This document shows, in pieces, positions 41,921 through 54,099 of a DNA stretch of 64,000 nt. Within the stretch, counting starts at the first letter, position 1; each line of letters opens with the position of its first letter. Location of the stretch: positions 9,243,001 to 9,307,000 of the forward strand of contig OX438745.1 in the NCBI GenBank assembly GCA_949316235.1. Direction: 5' to 3'. The translations under genes and the position numbers were made by a program. This stretch comes from Oegoconia quadripuncta (Eukaryota > Arthropoda > Insecta > Lepidoptera > Autostichidae). The notes under the pieces were generated by a model, which had not been told where the DNA came from, did no database searches, and was given only the letters and a program-made list of their open reading frames with translations.

Positions 41921-42252
41921 TTTATGCACAACGGGTTAGCACTTGACCTCAATCAGACCTGATGTTCAGTGAAGATGAGGCCGAAAGTGGAAGCGTACTG
42001 ACCCGGAAACCCCATCTTATTTGGGGAACTGGCCATCTTACCTCTGACAACCGAAACACAACAATGCTATTAACGTTGCTGTTTGGCGGCACGTTTATAC
42101 ATATAAGATGGTGGTAGCTAGCTAGACATTTAAAATGCCCTACCACCAACCAAACCGAGTAGGTACTAAACATGTACCCCACTGTTGATCGAACCCGCGA
42201 CCTCCGAATTCTAAACTCTATGTGGTTTAACATTGAGTCACGGTGGCGGTTG
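41921..42252 (-). mobile_element. tRNA-derived SINE, copy D
   Basis: Minus-strand copy of the 19653 family: ATGCACAACGGGTT tail, GACCTCAATCAGACCTGATG, then AAGATGGTGGTAGCTAGCTA and the head GAACCCGCGACCTCC...CACGGTGGCGG. Confidence 0.82.
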
Positions 42253-42699
42253 CATATTACCGTAATGGGGACTTGGTGATCAAAAGAAAGCAATCGAGTT
42301 TCAGTAGAATCATAGTCGATTCTTTTGACAAAAAAAAAAAAAATTTTACTTATCAATTTATTTAGTTGTGCTTCCCGTTTCCTTTCCTAAGTTTCTAAAA
42401 AGTATCCTTACTGTCCATTACGCATGTGTAATTGTGGGTAGCATTTTTCATCGGTTCCAGAAGCATTGAATCTGCGTTTCAGTTTTCGTATTATTTTGCT
42501 GTGTATTTTGACACGTCGCCATGCGTTGCCAGGCGCCGAGGCCTTGGCAACGTACACAGTCGCCTAGCATCCGCCAATCACAGGACAATCTTTGACACAA
42601 GCCTGCCTGCTATATTTGTGCGGCTGTAGCACACACATACTCTAGTGTATCCTGATGTTACTTTTATGAATTGTTATAAAATATGTTTATCCAATTGCT

Positions 42700-42742
42700 T
42701 TGGTACTTATGGTATGTGTGTGACTGGAGATACAAATAAACG

Positions 42743-42776
<34 letters not shown>

Positions 42777-42777
42777 A
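42700..42777 (+). repeat. Retroposon end with (CTAT)n
   Basis: GACTGGAGATACAAATAAAC is followed by about eight CTAT units at 42745-42777. Confidence 0.6.
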
Positions 42778-43115
42778 TGTCAGCGTTTAGCAACCAACCT
42801 GTATGTTTTATAAAGTGAAGTGCCTGTGACTATTTTTGTAAAAAACTTAGGTATTGTGTAAATTTAGTATTGGTATTAGTGTTGTAAAATAATTTGGTTT
42901 CTATTTACATTTATAACAATTTAGTTTTAGGTTCTCCTTTTGTGATTATTTCTATTCATTTATTAGTTTTTAATAATCCATGCTACTCCACGTCCCTGGA
43001 AACGCAGGGCTATCCAGTAGCGAACCAACGGAAAATTATATACAGTGCCCCAGATGCCCCCAGCCTCGCTTCTTCAAAGGACGAAGGGGTTTAAATATAC
43101 TTACATTTAGGCAAA

Positions 43116-45845
43116 TTGCATCAAAATCGTTCTGAAATCCCGTCCTCAGCGCCAAATTTTACGTCTACCGATCCACATTTAGTACCTGACACCCCCTTTT
43201 GGAAATCATTAAGCTGTTTAAAACGATCTACACCAATCCTTAAACGCATTCCGCGAGGTGCGAGGATTGCTGTAGCCCAAACTCTCACAGATTGCATCAA
43301 AAAAGTAACCCGGGAAAATTCAATTAAAGCCTGGGAGCATCTGCTCATCTTCCCTTACCGAATCCTACATATTGAAAAAAAAATTGACAACACTAAAAGA
43401 ACCCTAACTTCCCGCCTAAAACAAAATTGTAATAATCCTATTTCTTTAGCGCATGGACATTCACGCTCACAATCTAACTACAACATTTTTAAACATGTGG
43501 AAGGTAAAGTAAGTGATGGTGACATTAGGGGCGCCGCACGAATTCTTTTTTCTTCTGATGCAGTTGCGCCTGATTCTGCCGATACACTTGCTGCCGTACG
43601 TAGCAAACATCCTCAGCCTTCAGCGGATCTTCTCTTGCCCAATGCCCCCAACAGTGCGGATACCGCTCTTGTAGTCTCGACCGATGGGGTTCGTAAAGCT
43701 GTTTTCACATTTAATACTGGCTCTGCTGGGGGCATTGATGGCCTGACGCCACAGCACCTCAAGGACCTACTCGGTAGTGGTTGTGAGGATACCGGAGATA
43801 GCCTGCTAAAAGAGCTAACATTAAGCATTAATAAATCTAATGTGGACAGGCTCGGTCGCAGATGCCGTCACCGATATCTTGTATGGGGCGAACCTCATAG
43901 CCTTGAACAAAAAAGGCGGTGGCGTCAGACCGATTGCCGTTGGCACTACGTATCGTCGCCTGACAGCCAAACTTTGCTACAGGAGCGCGGCTGAACAACT
44001 AGCCAATTATTTTCAACCAATTCAGTTAGGTTTTGGCTCGAAGGGTGGCTGTGAGGCGTCGGTACATGCTCTTCGAACCTATCTAATGGGTCAGGATTGT
44101 GAAGTGCTGCTGAAAGTTGACGTAAGGAATGCCTTCAATTCAGTCGATAGAGGTGCCTTACTGACCCAAGTGCAATCAAAGCTGCCCTTTGCTTATAAGT
44201 TTTTATGGCAATGTTATAAAGAGCCATCCAAACTAATTTACAAAGATAATTTATTACATTCGTCCGTTGGGTGTTAGCAAGGTGACCCGCTCGGGCCGGC
44301 TGTCTTTGGTCTAGCGATCCATCCCATTTTAGAGAAATTGAGATCAAAATTTAATGTTTGGTACCTTGATGATGGAACTATTGGTGGTGAAGCGTCAACG
44401 GTCTTGGAGGATTTGCGGGTCTTGATTCGCGAATTTGGCGCCATTGGTTTGGAACTAAATTCAGCTAAATGTGAGCTGTATATCCCAGAGTCATGCCCGG
44501 ATAAATCCACAATAGCATCATATTTTAATGCTCTGGCGCCAAATATTAATATTGTCGACAAGAGCACGCTTCATCTTCTAGGGGCACCAATTTTTGATGA
44601 ATCCTTTCCCTCCTTTATAGACCTCAAAATTCAAAATTTTATAGAAGCGTCGGATCGCCTTCATATCAGTACCCATATAGCTTATACCTCCTCCGTTACT
44701 GTCTCTTCGTACCACAATTTACGTATGTTTTACGGTGCTGTCAGTTATGGAAACACGATGATTTACTTTATCGACTCGATAACACCATTAAACAGTCGCT
44801 AGTTACCATGCTCAATACGAATTTCGAAATCAATACATGGACCCAGGCCTCTCTACCGATCAGGTTTGGGGGTCTCTTAATCCGCAAAATTTCCAGTGTT
44901 TCATTACCTGTATTCCTATCCTCTGTTCACAGCACGCAAACGTTGGTAAGTAAAATCTTGAGCTCAAGTCCCAACGTTTGCGAGGTGGCATACTTATTTG
45001 AGGCCAGGAATGCATGGACGTTGGCCTGCCCGAGGACTGAGTTTCTGACTGTTCCTTCGTCACAGAAAATGTGGGACGAGCCGCTCTGCAGGTTGGTACG
45101 GGATAACCTTATTAATACGTCAACCAACCCCGCAGAACGCGCTCGCCTCCTAGCTGTCGGCGAATGGGAGTCGGGTTTACGGCTTCAGGCCCTTCCATCG
45201 ACTAATATCGGTACGCTACTGGATCGCTTCACGTTTAGAGTCGCCACGGCCCTTCGCTTAGGCGCCCCCTGCGTGACCCCTCATGAGTGCAGCTGTGGAC
45301 ATGCGGTGTCGCAACTCGGCCACCACGGTTTGTCATGCTGCCGGAGCGCTGGGCGTTTTCCACGTCATGCGGAATTAAACGACGTTATCCGCCGGGCTTT
45401 TACCACGGCTGGGTCCCCCGCAATCCTGGAACCTAATGGACTGGCGAGGGATGACGGCAAAAGGCCGGACGGTATGACCCTCGTGCCTTGGAAACTGGGA
45501 CTGTCTTTGGTATGGGATGCAACCTGCGTCGATACCCTTGCTCCTTCCCATCTTCCAAGTACAAGCGGTACAGCTGGTTCCGCTGCCGCCTCGGCAGAAA
45601 GCGTTAAACGACGCAAATATGCCGGTCTCAGTGGAGATCACCTATTTGCGCCGTTTGGTGTAGAAACGCTTGGGCCGTGGGGACCGGGTGCTCACACTCT
45701 TTTTAGGGAGTTATCTGAGCGTCTGGTTGATGCATCCCACGATCGGAGGGCTGGCCAATACTTTGGTCCTCAGAATCAGCCTCGCTATACAGCGAGACAA
45801 TGCGGCCACCCTTCTGGGTACCTTTCCGTCAACCAGAGACTTGGG
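43116..45845 (+). pseudogene. Broken non-LTR retrotransposon with restriction-like endonuclease end
   Basis: Four overlapping frames make up one protein. 43116-43838 gives the pre-RT region (RIPRGARIAVAQTLTDCI) and GGIDGLTPQHLKDLL. 43840-44277 gives KKGGGVRPIAVGTTYRRLTA, LGFGSKGGCEASVHALRTYL and KVDVRNAFNSVDRGAL (motif A). An in-frame TAG at 44275 precedes QGDPLGPAVFGLAIHPIL (motif B). 44338-44802 has WYLDDG (motif C) and LELNSAKCEL. 44808-45845 has the C-terminal CSCGHAVSQLGHHGLSC zinc region and LARDDGKRPDGMTLVPWKLG...VWDATC, a PD-(D/E)xK-like endonuclease. Frameshifts lie near 43838 and 44750, with one nonsense codon. A T-run at 45869-45883 follows. Clade assignment is tentative. Confidence 0.85.
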
Positions 45846-45899
45846 GCTAGTTTTTTATTTGTGATATTTTTTTTTTTTTTTAATAATAAATTGTATTAT

Positions 45900-47110
45900 A
45901 TATTATAACAAGTTGATTATAAATATTGTACATTACTGTATGTAAATGTATTCTTTTGACTCAATGCAAATGTAAAAATATGAGTTGCGTTGTTCTGCAA
46001 AATGATTATTAGAGAAACAGAAGTGCAGCAGGATTTTTCTAGGAATCTTAAATATAAAGAATAACGAATTACGTACATTAGTTATCGTACCTTTATAAAA
46101 TTACGATTGCCTTCATTATTGGACAAAGACTCGAAATTCCGGACATGTTCGGTCATGTCCATATGCAACAAATTGCAAAGCAAATTGCTGGTACAATCCG
46201 ATTGTGACGTATTGCTTGCCAATCTGGGTGGAGAGCAAATGCTGAATCACTAAAGGCCAAAAATATCCGTCTTCATATAAATAATATTCTGACATGACCC
46301 GTAGGTACGAAAAATACCTACATCCATATATTGACACTAGTGGAAGCTATCTCGCCGGGGCAGAATTCGTGTAATGTAAATCATTACGTAAATAAACTCG
46401 GAAATATGGTCTCTCTATAAGGTACAGCCTGTAATACACGGTGACTTTTTTTATTAGTTCTTGATACCAAAGCTATTGCATGTACTCAATATTATTGTTT
46501 TATCTATTACCTAGCCCTAAAATCACTTTGTAAAGCGTCATTTGTGGTGAGAAAATAAACAATTTTGAATTTAAATATTTTTTTTAAATTACCGACAACT
46601 ATCCCTAAGAAACAATTTTTTAATTTTAATTTTTTAAATAAGTACTTATAAACTATACTGGGTGGGACTCAACGATTGACTTTGCGGGAAATGCCATATT
46701 ATATTATCGACATGTAACAGTTTTGTAATAGTTTTCATTTATAATAAGTATTTATTTACAAAATAAAAAATGTATTTATGTAGTATATCAACCATCTGGT
46801 ATCCACAACACAGGCCTATAGTTGCTTAGTGTGGAACTAGATGACGCTGTGTGTATATCTAAGGATATTTATATTTATTATTATTTATTATAGTTTCGCG
46901 GCCTAAGATTTTTCATGAATTCTATAACTAAAATAAATAATTTTTCATAATGTCACCCCTTACGCACGCGCCTGATGTTGATGTGTAGGTTGTATAAGCA
47001 ACCCGTTCGTGCTCAGTTTCGCCATTGTAATAACAAATTATTCATGGCAATATGATAGGGATGAACATCGTCAATTAAAACTTTGGTTAACTGTAACTTG
47101 AAAACCATGA
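45900..47110. other. AT-rich DNA with one SINE, no gene
   Basis: Only the SINE 3' half at 46735-46885 (CATCTGGTATCCACAACACA, GAACTAGATGACGCTGTG) is recognisable. Open frames here are short and unsupported. Confidence 0.45.
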
Positions 47111-47114
47111 AAAA

Positions 47115-47230
47115 TATACAATACAATACAATACAATACAATACAAATACTCTTTATAAAAATATTGACATAGTTGCTTGATACGATTTTTAGAACACAG
47201 GCAAAGGAATTAGATTTTTAATGAATAGGT
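47115..47230 (-). repeat. LINE tail with (ATACA)n
   Basis: The (ATACA)n run at 47117-47150 leads into AATACTCTTTATAAAAATAT, like the tails at 40612 and 54067. It is the 3' end of a minus-strand LINE. Confidence 0.55.
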
Positions 47231-47342
47231 CCCAGCCAGGATAATAGTTGAATGTACTAAAAACCCTGATTCGCGACCTGCGCCCATTTAATACCGACTT
47301 TATTAAAAAGACAATAGAATAAGAGCTCTAAAGTTTTCGCAA

Positions 47343-48650
47343 TAGACTGTCTGTGGGACAGAGCCAGCTGATGAAGCTAAAGGCCAATCTAGTCACGGAC
47401 CCAAGAGCCAGGTTGACTCGGCACTATACGGAAGACATCCTAGACGTCAGCTTGTACGAGATTAGAATGGCTCTCAAACAGCTTAACAACAAGGCGGGTG
47501 AGGACGGAATCACGGCTGAGCTTCTGAAAGCATGCTGTAACCTTGCGTCTAGGGCCGTTACGCTTTTAGCTTTTAATCTACTAATTATTTCACATACTAC
47601 TTCAACCTAATAATAAAAGTTTCCTACGGAACCCTCAAATTATTATTTTATTTAAAAAGGGTCTCACCACGGTTTTGTGGTACGCTAATTTGTCCGGTTG
47701 CGGTGACGTCGCTAAGACGATTTCTAATTAGAGTGGGGGAACCCGAATCGTCCTCTGTTTGACCGCGACCTTGCTATCGGAAGAACATTGCTTCGGTTGC
47801 ACCTGAACCCTCAACCAAATTTAAAGTAGACTACGGAAGATCCCTCTAGGGATCAAGGTCCTGAGTGACTACTTGTCGGCGTCGACATCCAGGTCTGCAC
47901 CTGGGAGACATTCGGGGTAGATCTACCCTCCCCCGAAAACCGCTGATCCAGCCTAACCCTCGTCGTGTGGTCTACGAGAGGACTCGAGGGCTACGTCCAC
48001 TGCAGCTCCAAGACCGTCAGGCCAGTGACCGTACGGGGAGATTTGCCGAGGGGTGCAGGGGAGTGAGCTGAATAAACAATAAACCCACTATATCCAAATC
48101 AAATTGGTATTCCTTTTTTATTCTACCTACCTGCTGGCGGCTAAACGGGTGCTAATGCCCTAAGAACAACCCTAACCGCCGCAATGCGGCAGACCAAAGC
48201 TGAGAGCTCTTCTGAGGCTAATTCATTCCGTCATACTCGAAAGAAAATCGCCAAAGGCATGACATAGAAGCGTGGTGTTACTTGCCTTCAAAAGAGGCGA
48301 TAAGACCCTGTTGAAGAACTACAGACCCATTTCTCTTTCTGAGTCATGTCTACAAGTTGTTCTTGCGAGATCGAATGAGAAATGAGGAGTTCGGCGGGAG
48401 AAAGGTGACCGATATCGCCCGAAGAATTGCCAAACTTAAGATCGACGGCCATTGGGGCGGAAAGATTCTCGAGTGGCGACCACGCACCGGAAGATGCAGC
48501 GTGGGCAGGCCCCCCACGAGGTGGACCGACGATTTGGTAAAGATCGCGGGAAGCCGCTGGATGCGGGCAGCGCAGGGCCGATCGTTGTGGAGATCTTTGG
48601 GGGAGGCCTTTTTCCAGTAGTGACCGCCATTCGGCTGATATAATGTTGAT
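47343..48650 (+). pseudogene. RTE-like LINE, interrupted
   Basis: 47343-47610 reads LTRHYTEDILDVSLYEIRMA and KQLNNKAGEDGITAELLKA, the start of the reverse transcriptase. 48270-48340 reads FKRGDKTLLKNYRPISLSES (RT motif 1/2). 48357-48620 is the C-terminus, ITDIARRIAK-type then WRPRTGRCSVGRPPTRWTDD and RSLWRSLGEAFFQ. The catalytic core is deleted, and 47630-48120 is foreign sequence. All segments are in one orientation, so this was one element. Confidence 0.78.
47630..48100 (+). repeat. GC-rich insertion in the RTE-like element
   Basis: The block from CTCACCACGGTTTTGTGG to GAATAAACAATAAACCC is GC-rich with closing AATAAA signals and splits the RTE-like copy. It resembles an R1-type LINE 3' UTR in texture (GGAGATTTGCCGAGGGGTGC), but no protein confirms that. 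Confidence 0.45.
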
Positions 48651-48659
48651 ACTAAAAAA

Positions 48660-50591
48660 ATAAACATTATTACTAATTTAAATATAGCCTGGGATACATT
48701 TTTGAGTTTCGCTATAGAGAGAGGGTGTATATAGTAAGTTACTTTTAAGCTTTAGACCAATTATGGTTTTAGATGAGTTTTACATTTACAACCTTTCATT
48801 AACGAAGGAAATGGAAGCATGTTTTTCTTTTAAATCCCGTAACAAACAATTTATGCGTAAAATTAAATTAAATTTACTCAAATAATACAATAAATGGATT
48901 TAGGCTTGAAATTACTTGAATTTACACTCTCTATAAATATTAAGAAAGCATATTATAAAATATCAGATTATTTAGATGATAGACAATCATGGACATTACC
49001 AACCCGTTCGCATAACCAGGCTATTTCACAATTAATAAGGAAATATTATAATATAAAATAATAATTTTGTAATATAAAAACCTTTTTTTAAAAAGAGCCA
49101 CCTCTCGAGTTTCTTGCTTGTTCTTCTCAGGGGAAAATTGCCTTTTGAATAAGCAGTTTAAAAATGTAAAATCTGACTATTTTAAGTGTACCCTGTGTAC
49201 CTACAAAATACAGCATTTTTTGATTTTGATTTTTGAGAATGAAATGCAATTTCTCAATAACTGCTAAAAATTTTCAAATTGACCGACTTTAATAACGTTC
49301 TTTTCTTTTGGTTGTTATATTCGATTGCTATAGCAACTTCAGACAGGAGCCCTTTTTTCTTAAACAAAAGTGAGCCGTACATAGCATAGACAATGTTAAC
49401 ACTCCTCGAGTCTAATGAATATTATATGATTCCATATAAAATTACAATCGCAAAAACAAAAGAACGCTAACTTTATCATTATAATATTAACCATGTTTAA
49501 GATCTCATAACGTATTTGAACAAGAAACAGTTTCAACTTTAGTTTAAAAACAAAATAAAGACAAAGTTTTACAGCGTACAACAAATTGTTAATAAAGCAG
49601 ATTAACTTAGAAAAAAAATAACAGCTGAAATCGGTCTTTAAATGTAAGAGATATCGCGGACCTGAGCATTCATAAAAAATTATAAATATTTATTATAAAG
49701 ATTTTTGGAAGTCAAGAAACATGACGACTAGAATCGAATATACCTAGTTAATTCAAAATTAGTTTTAGTTTGTCTTTGGTGCCTGACGGGAAAAATCTGC
49801 AAAACTTTCATTCTAGGCCCCGTATAAAAGTAGTGACAGGCGATAGGTTACAAGTGACAATCAGACAATTAAACATTATTTTCTACATAAATGTCGCGGT
49901 GATAAAACGACTTAGGAGGTTTATTCGTTTTTATTCCGTCTATTCGTCTAGTGGCTATTTTCGAGAATTTAAAATTATTGACAAAAACGGCAACTTTTTT
50001 TTTAAATCGTGAATTCTGGGAAATAACCCTCAGGTATTATTTATAATTAGCTTATAAGCTCCTCGAGTTTAGATCAAAGCGATTCTTATTATTATTTTAT
50101 TTATTATTGCGGTGTGGGGACTTGGGAGTGACACAAAAATACACACAAGTTGCTCTAATGATAGTCGTTTATTGACTGTCTCACTTTCTGAATAAATGAT
50201 CGGTACATACACCTTACATTAGTGCGGGGAAAGCTGATGCATACACTACATTATTGTGCCGACCCCACCCAGCGTGGGATAAGGGCAGGAAAATGATGAT
50301 GATGTATTTAATAAGAAATACTTTTTATATAAGAAATATAAGAAGTATAAGGGGGGCGAGCTCGAGAGTGCTCGGCAAAAAAGTGTTTTGCATTTTCCAA
50401 TCGACCTATGAGTAACACGGGTACGAACAAATCTGTGGGTACGAAGCTCATCTTGATATAACTACCATAGCTTCGTAATGTGTATAGTCAGAGAGAAGAA
50501 GCTACGCAAGAAATTTTCTAACTATAGGTAGCTATAGTGATAGAAAAATATTTATTTGTTTCATCAGTCACACCATACCTACATTTAACTT
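48660..50591. other. AT-rich DNA, no gene seen
   Basis: It contains the second copy of the LINE 3' UTR repeat at 49069-49230 (TTTCTTGCTTGTTCTTCTC). The remaining open frames show no domains. Confidence 0.45.
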
Positions 50592-50958
50592 TTAGGTCCA
50601 TATTAATAAACTAATCTCAAGGTCCTAAACCAATCTCAATACAAGTCTTGAGGTTGTATCAGCCGAGATGCGTCTTAAGAAGTTGACACTATCTCAAGCT
50701 CCGTGCTAATTTATAAACCAATCTTGAGGTCTACTCAGCTGAGACGATTTCTCAAGTATTCGCTTCAGCGGCGAATGAATGATAGTCTTGAGTTTCGTTT
50801 ATTAATACGTGAAACTCGAAGCACCTCTCAAGTAAGTACTGCTTGAGTACGAACGTGCGTTTCAGGTCTCAAGTAAGGTTTATTAATCAACACGTTTACC
50901 TGAGACCGATCACAAGACTGTTCTCAATCTTGAGAATGGTTTATTAATGCGGGCCTAA
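50592..50958. mobile_element. MITE rich in CTCAAG/CTTGAG, copy 2
   Basis: The ends TTAGGTCCATATTAATAAAC...CTCAAG and CTTGAGAATGGTTTATTAAT...GGGCCTAA are inverted. CTTGAG or CTCAAG recurs many times inside. Related to 36981-37123. Confidence 0.72.
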
Positions 50959-51484
50959 GTCTCTATAACAATTTTATTGTTATGCAAATCATAGCCTAGT
51001 TGTTATTTCGTTACTTTGTGATTTCTAATAATGTAAATTGTAATGTACCTATTGTTATGTGTTTTGAAAGTAGTTGTGGAAAAAGGGAAGATCATCCATC
51101 GGGCTTGTTGGTGTTGCCCGGGGACCGCGGTCCAAGTTCCAACCGTTATTAGTGGCGTCTTGGCTATATGTCTTGAGAAAACTTCGTTAGCGCGATGTAG
51201 GATTAATTGTGAATAGACTATTTTCTTTCTTTCTTTTCTAATTGTACTTAGATCGAACCAATTATTGGCAACGTATTCACAGATTATTGTTAAAGTATGT
51301 GTGTGCTGCAACAGCACAAAAAGGTCATAGCAAGAAGCAAAACACAGATAGGGGTTAGGTCACAACGACCGTAATGTACCTACTGTGATGATTGATGATA
51401 TAAATTTGAAAAAAAGTTCACCGTCCGCCACCGCTGGTGTTCTTTAAAAAAGCGAGCACGAGTAGTGCAAAAAACCTGGAACCT

Positions 51485-51615
51485 GATTCTCGCGCATTCG
51501 AGATTTCAATGTCGAACGACATCAATAGGTTTGTCACTTTTACACACGTATATAAGTGTGAAAGAGATAGACATGCCAATGTCTATCGATAGATAAATGT
51601 CGAGTGTGCGAGAAT
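51485..51615. mobile_element. MITE with ATTCTCGCGCA ends
   Basis: ATTCTCGCGCATTCGAGATT opens and AAATGTCGAGTGTGCGAGAAT-type sequence closes, mostly complementary. It directly abuts the next MITE at 51617. Confidence 0.65.
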
Positions 51616-51616
51616 A

Positions 51617-51773
51617 GGGGTCCTGTCCTTAGATTATGTAACTTCATCGGTATCGTCATCGATTACGTTGACCAATGAGAAGCCGTCAAATTGCCGAGCG
51701 AGCGATGAATCTACCAATCACATGTCAGAACGTAACCGATGATGATAACAATGAAATTATGTAATAGAGCCCC
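51617..51773. mobile_element. MITE (TTATGTAACTTCATCGG family), copy 1
   Basis: GATTATGTAACTTCATCGGT and the mirrored CGATGATGATAACAATGAAA...TTATGTAATAG are inverted. An inverted-orientation copy lies at 57449-57598. Confidence 0.78.
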
Positions 51774-52938
51774 AGAAGTCTAACATTTCCACTGGTGGTG
51801 GTTGGTATTAAAATTGGCCACTAGTTTTCCTGGGGGTCAAATGATGGTTGGAGACCAACGGCAGTGTCTCCCTATGATGGATACGGAGACGGACATTTGG
51901 TGGAGCTTGAGTGGTTTTTATTTCTGGGTTCTGTCATAAGATGTAAGATTTTCCCACGGAAAAAGTTGTTAGTTTGTGAACCGGTTTACTTAAAGCCCAG
52001 GCTTCCCAAGTTAGGGCTTTTGGCCCCAAATTTAGGGCGGCAATATGCCATTATTGGGCTATTTTTAGGGGCATAATAGAATACTTTAACCCATCAAATC
52101 AATACGTCTAAAACGAGAATACACTTGATTTCTAATAATAAAAAACAACTAAAAAGGTAAATAATATTTTAATATAGGGCTTTAAGCGTGCCAATTTACC
52201 TTAATGAAGTGTAAAAATTATTTAATAATTGTCTGAATAGGTACGACAATTTTTTGGGGCTTATTATTATTGGATTTAGGGTTATTGAGGGGTATTTCGT
52301 CTCGTTTTTAGAGGATTTTTTAGTATAGTTGCTTCTTCGTCTATCCATTTCACTCAACCCACTTTCCAAATTGAACTAACCAATTTATGATCTAACTAAT
52401 ATTATAAATACGAAAGTTTGGATGTTTCTTTGTTGATCACGAACAGAATCAGAACAGGAAATGATAAGAAAAGAAAACGAATGTATGCTACATTTCGGAA
52501 ATAGGGAACGGGATTCTACAGAAGTCGATTGTTTTGTAAACAATTAAATTATACCCAGTTATTGGATTAAATTCTACGTCACCCCTTTAAAATTTTATTG
52601 ATATTGTTATAGGTTAAATAAATTAAGGTGATAAGACTAAAATGTTATGTAGGTATATCCTTTTTATGTGTTTATAGTTAGAAAAGGATACTAATCACGA
52701 CATGGTTTTTATTTCACTGATTTGATTAGAAAGGGCCCTATTAACTTTAAAATTGAGAATTACACTACATTGGGATCTTCAAGAGCAGAGTGAATAGTCA
52801 TCTACCTACTGGGACCGAGTGCTACATCTTCGGCCACATCGTCACTATCCAGCAGGTGAGATTGTGGTCAAACGCGAATCCAATCAATGATAAAAATAAA
52901 TAAATATTATTATTAAATTAATCAAGCTAAGCCATATA

Positions 52939-53303
52939 CCCGATGGGTTTTTTTACCGTAAGGAAAAAAGTAGGGCATATTAGGTAAGTGAAATAGAAGG
53001 TATTGGCATTGGTAGTTAATTTTTTTTTCAAAACAACGCACCTGCCCGAGATTGATATGCGACTGGCAGGATTTCTAGGGTTCCTATCACGCGAATTTTA
53101 ATTGGAACTCATATTTACTCCAACTTTTTAATTTATTTAATTCAATGATGTAATTATGTGGAATAGGCTACAAACGCGACCGGCAAATGACAGAATGTTT
53201 TGTTAAATTTTATGGTTTTGAAGAAGAAAAAAAAATAAACCTATGCCAATACCTTCTATTTCACTTACCTAATATGTTCCTTACGGTAAAAAAACTCATC
53301 CGG
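52939..53303. mobile_element. Foldback element with ~65-75 bp arms
   Basis: The left arm 52939-53014 (TTTTTTTACCGTAAGGAA, TATTAGGTAAGTGAAATAGA, AGGTATTGGCAT) is mirrored at 53239-53303 with one short deletion. The interior is non-coding. The right arm runs straight into the double hairpin at 53296-53406. Confidence 0.78.
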
Positions 53304-53406
53304 TTTAGTCAATATTATTTATATTGACTGAACCGGATGATTCAAATTGACATTAGTAAATTCAAATTGACTTATGTCAATTTGAATTTACTAATGTCAA
53401 TTTGAA
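53296..53406. repeat. Two consecutive strong hairpins
   Basis: 53296-53340: TCATCCGGTTTAGTCAATAT pairs with ATATTGACTGAACCGGATGA with one mismatch. 53341-53406: 31-bp perfect arms (TTCAAATTGACATTAGTAAA onward) around a TTAT loop, each arm itself repeating TTCAAATTGAC. Confidence 0.92.
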
Positions 53407-53754
53407 ATAATGTCAACTCTAGTGACAGTATTTATTGTAGTTAGCTTTACCTACTACTAAAGTTAGCTGTAACATCATGACATCATGCTTTACAATGACG
53501 ATCTCAACAATAAATAAAAAAAATATTAAGCATACCTACTGCAAATCGTTGTCATGTAAAAAAGGTGAAAGAGACGTAAAATGTAAAAGAGAAAAAGAGC
53601 ATTAAAAATAGACAAATTGGAAAGATTTGCATCAGATACTCGAGCAAGAAGAGTACTATACACCTTTTTTAATGAAGTATTTACTTAACGATCTTAGATA
53701 CGTTGATAAAAAGTTTAAAATATAAAAATAAATATATAAATATTTCGGACACTT

Positions 53755-54089
53755 TCGCTGTCTGAGCAAACACATGCTCAACATAGGGCTCCGAGAAACA
53801 GGAATGTGCAGACTTTGCCTCCTCGCAGAGGAAACACCTGCACATCTGCTGTGTGAATGTGGCCCGCTAATGCGTAAACGTAATATCCACCTGGGCAGCC
53901 ACTTATTACACCCGGATGAGATAAAAACCATCGGTGCCAGGAAAATTATCCAATTCCTCAAAGAGGCAAACCTGAGCAACGAACTGTAGGTTAGTGGCGA
54001 TCACAATAGATCGGCAACGGTCGTAGTGATACAGGCTCCGATTACCTGCAACAGCCACACACACATACAATACAATACAATACAATACA
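53755..54089 (+). mobile_element. 5'-truncated LINE tail with 13-bp TSD
   Basis: ATTTCGGACACTT at 53742-53754 is repeated at 54090-54102. The insert codes for the last ~80 residues of a LINE protein and ends in (ATACA)n at 54063-54089. It inserted at the 3' edge of the SINE at 54100-54300. Confidence 0.88.
53774..53989 (+). pseudogene. LINE ORF2 C-terminal fragment (I/R1-like)
   Basis: MLNIGLRETGMCRLCLLAEE, TPAHLLCECGPLMRKR, then GSHLLHPDEIKTIGARKII and stop. CRLC...EETPAH..CEC is the Cys-x2-Cys-x8-His-x4-Cys knuckle found after RNase H in I/R1-type elements. Catalytic domains are absent. Confidence 0.8.
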
Positions 54090-54099
54090 ATTTCGGACA

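Noticed and set aside
42432..42629. 65-codon open frame near a GC-richer stretch
   Set aside because: No similarity that I recognise and no second exon; likely chance.
43116..45845. A functional host gene
   Set aside because: Two frameshifts and a nonsense codon break a reverse-transcriptase protein; it is a dead retroelement.
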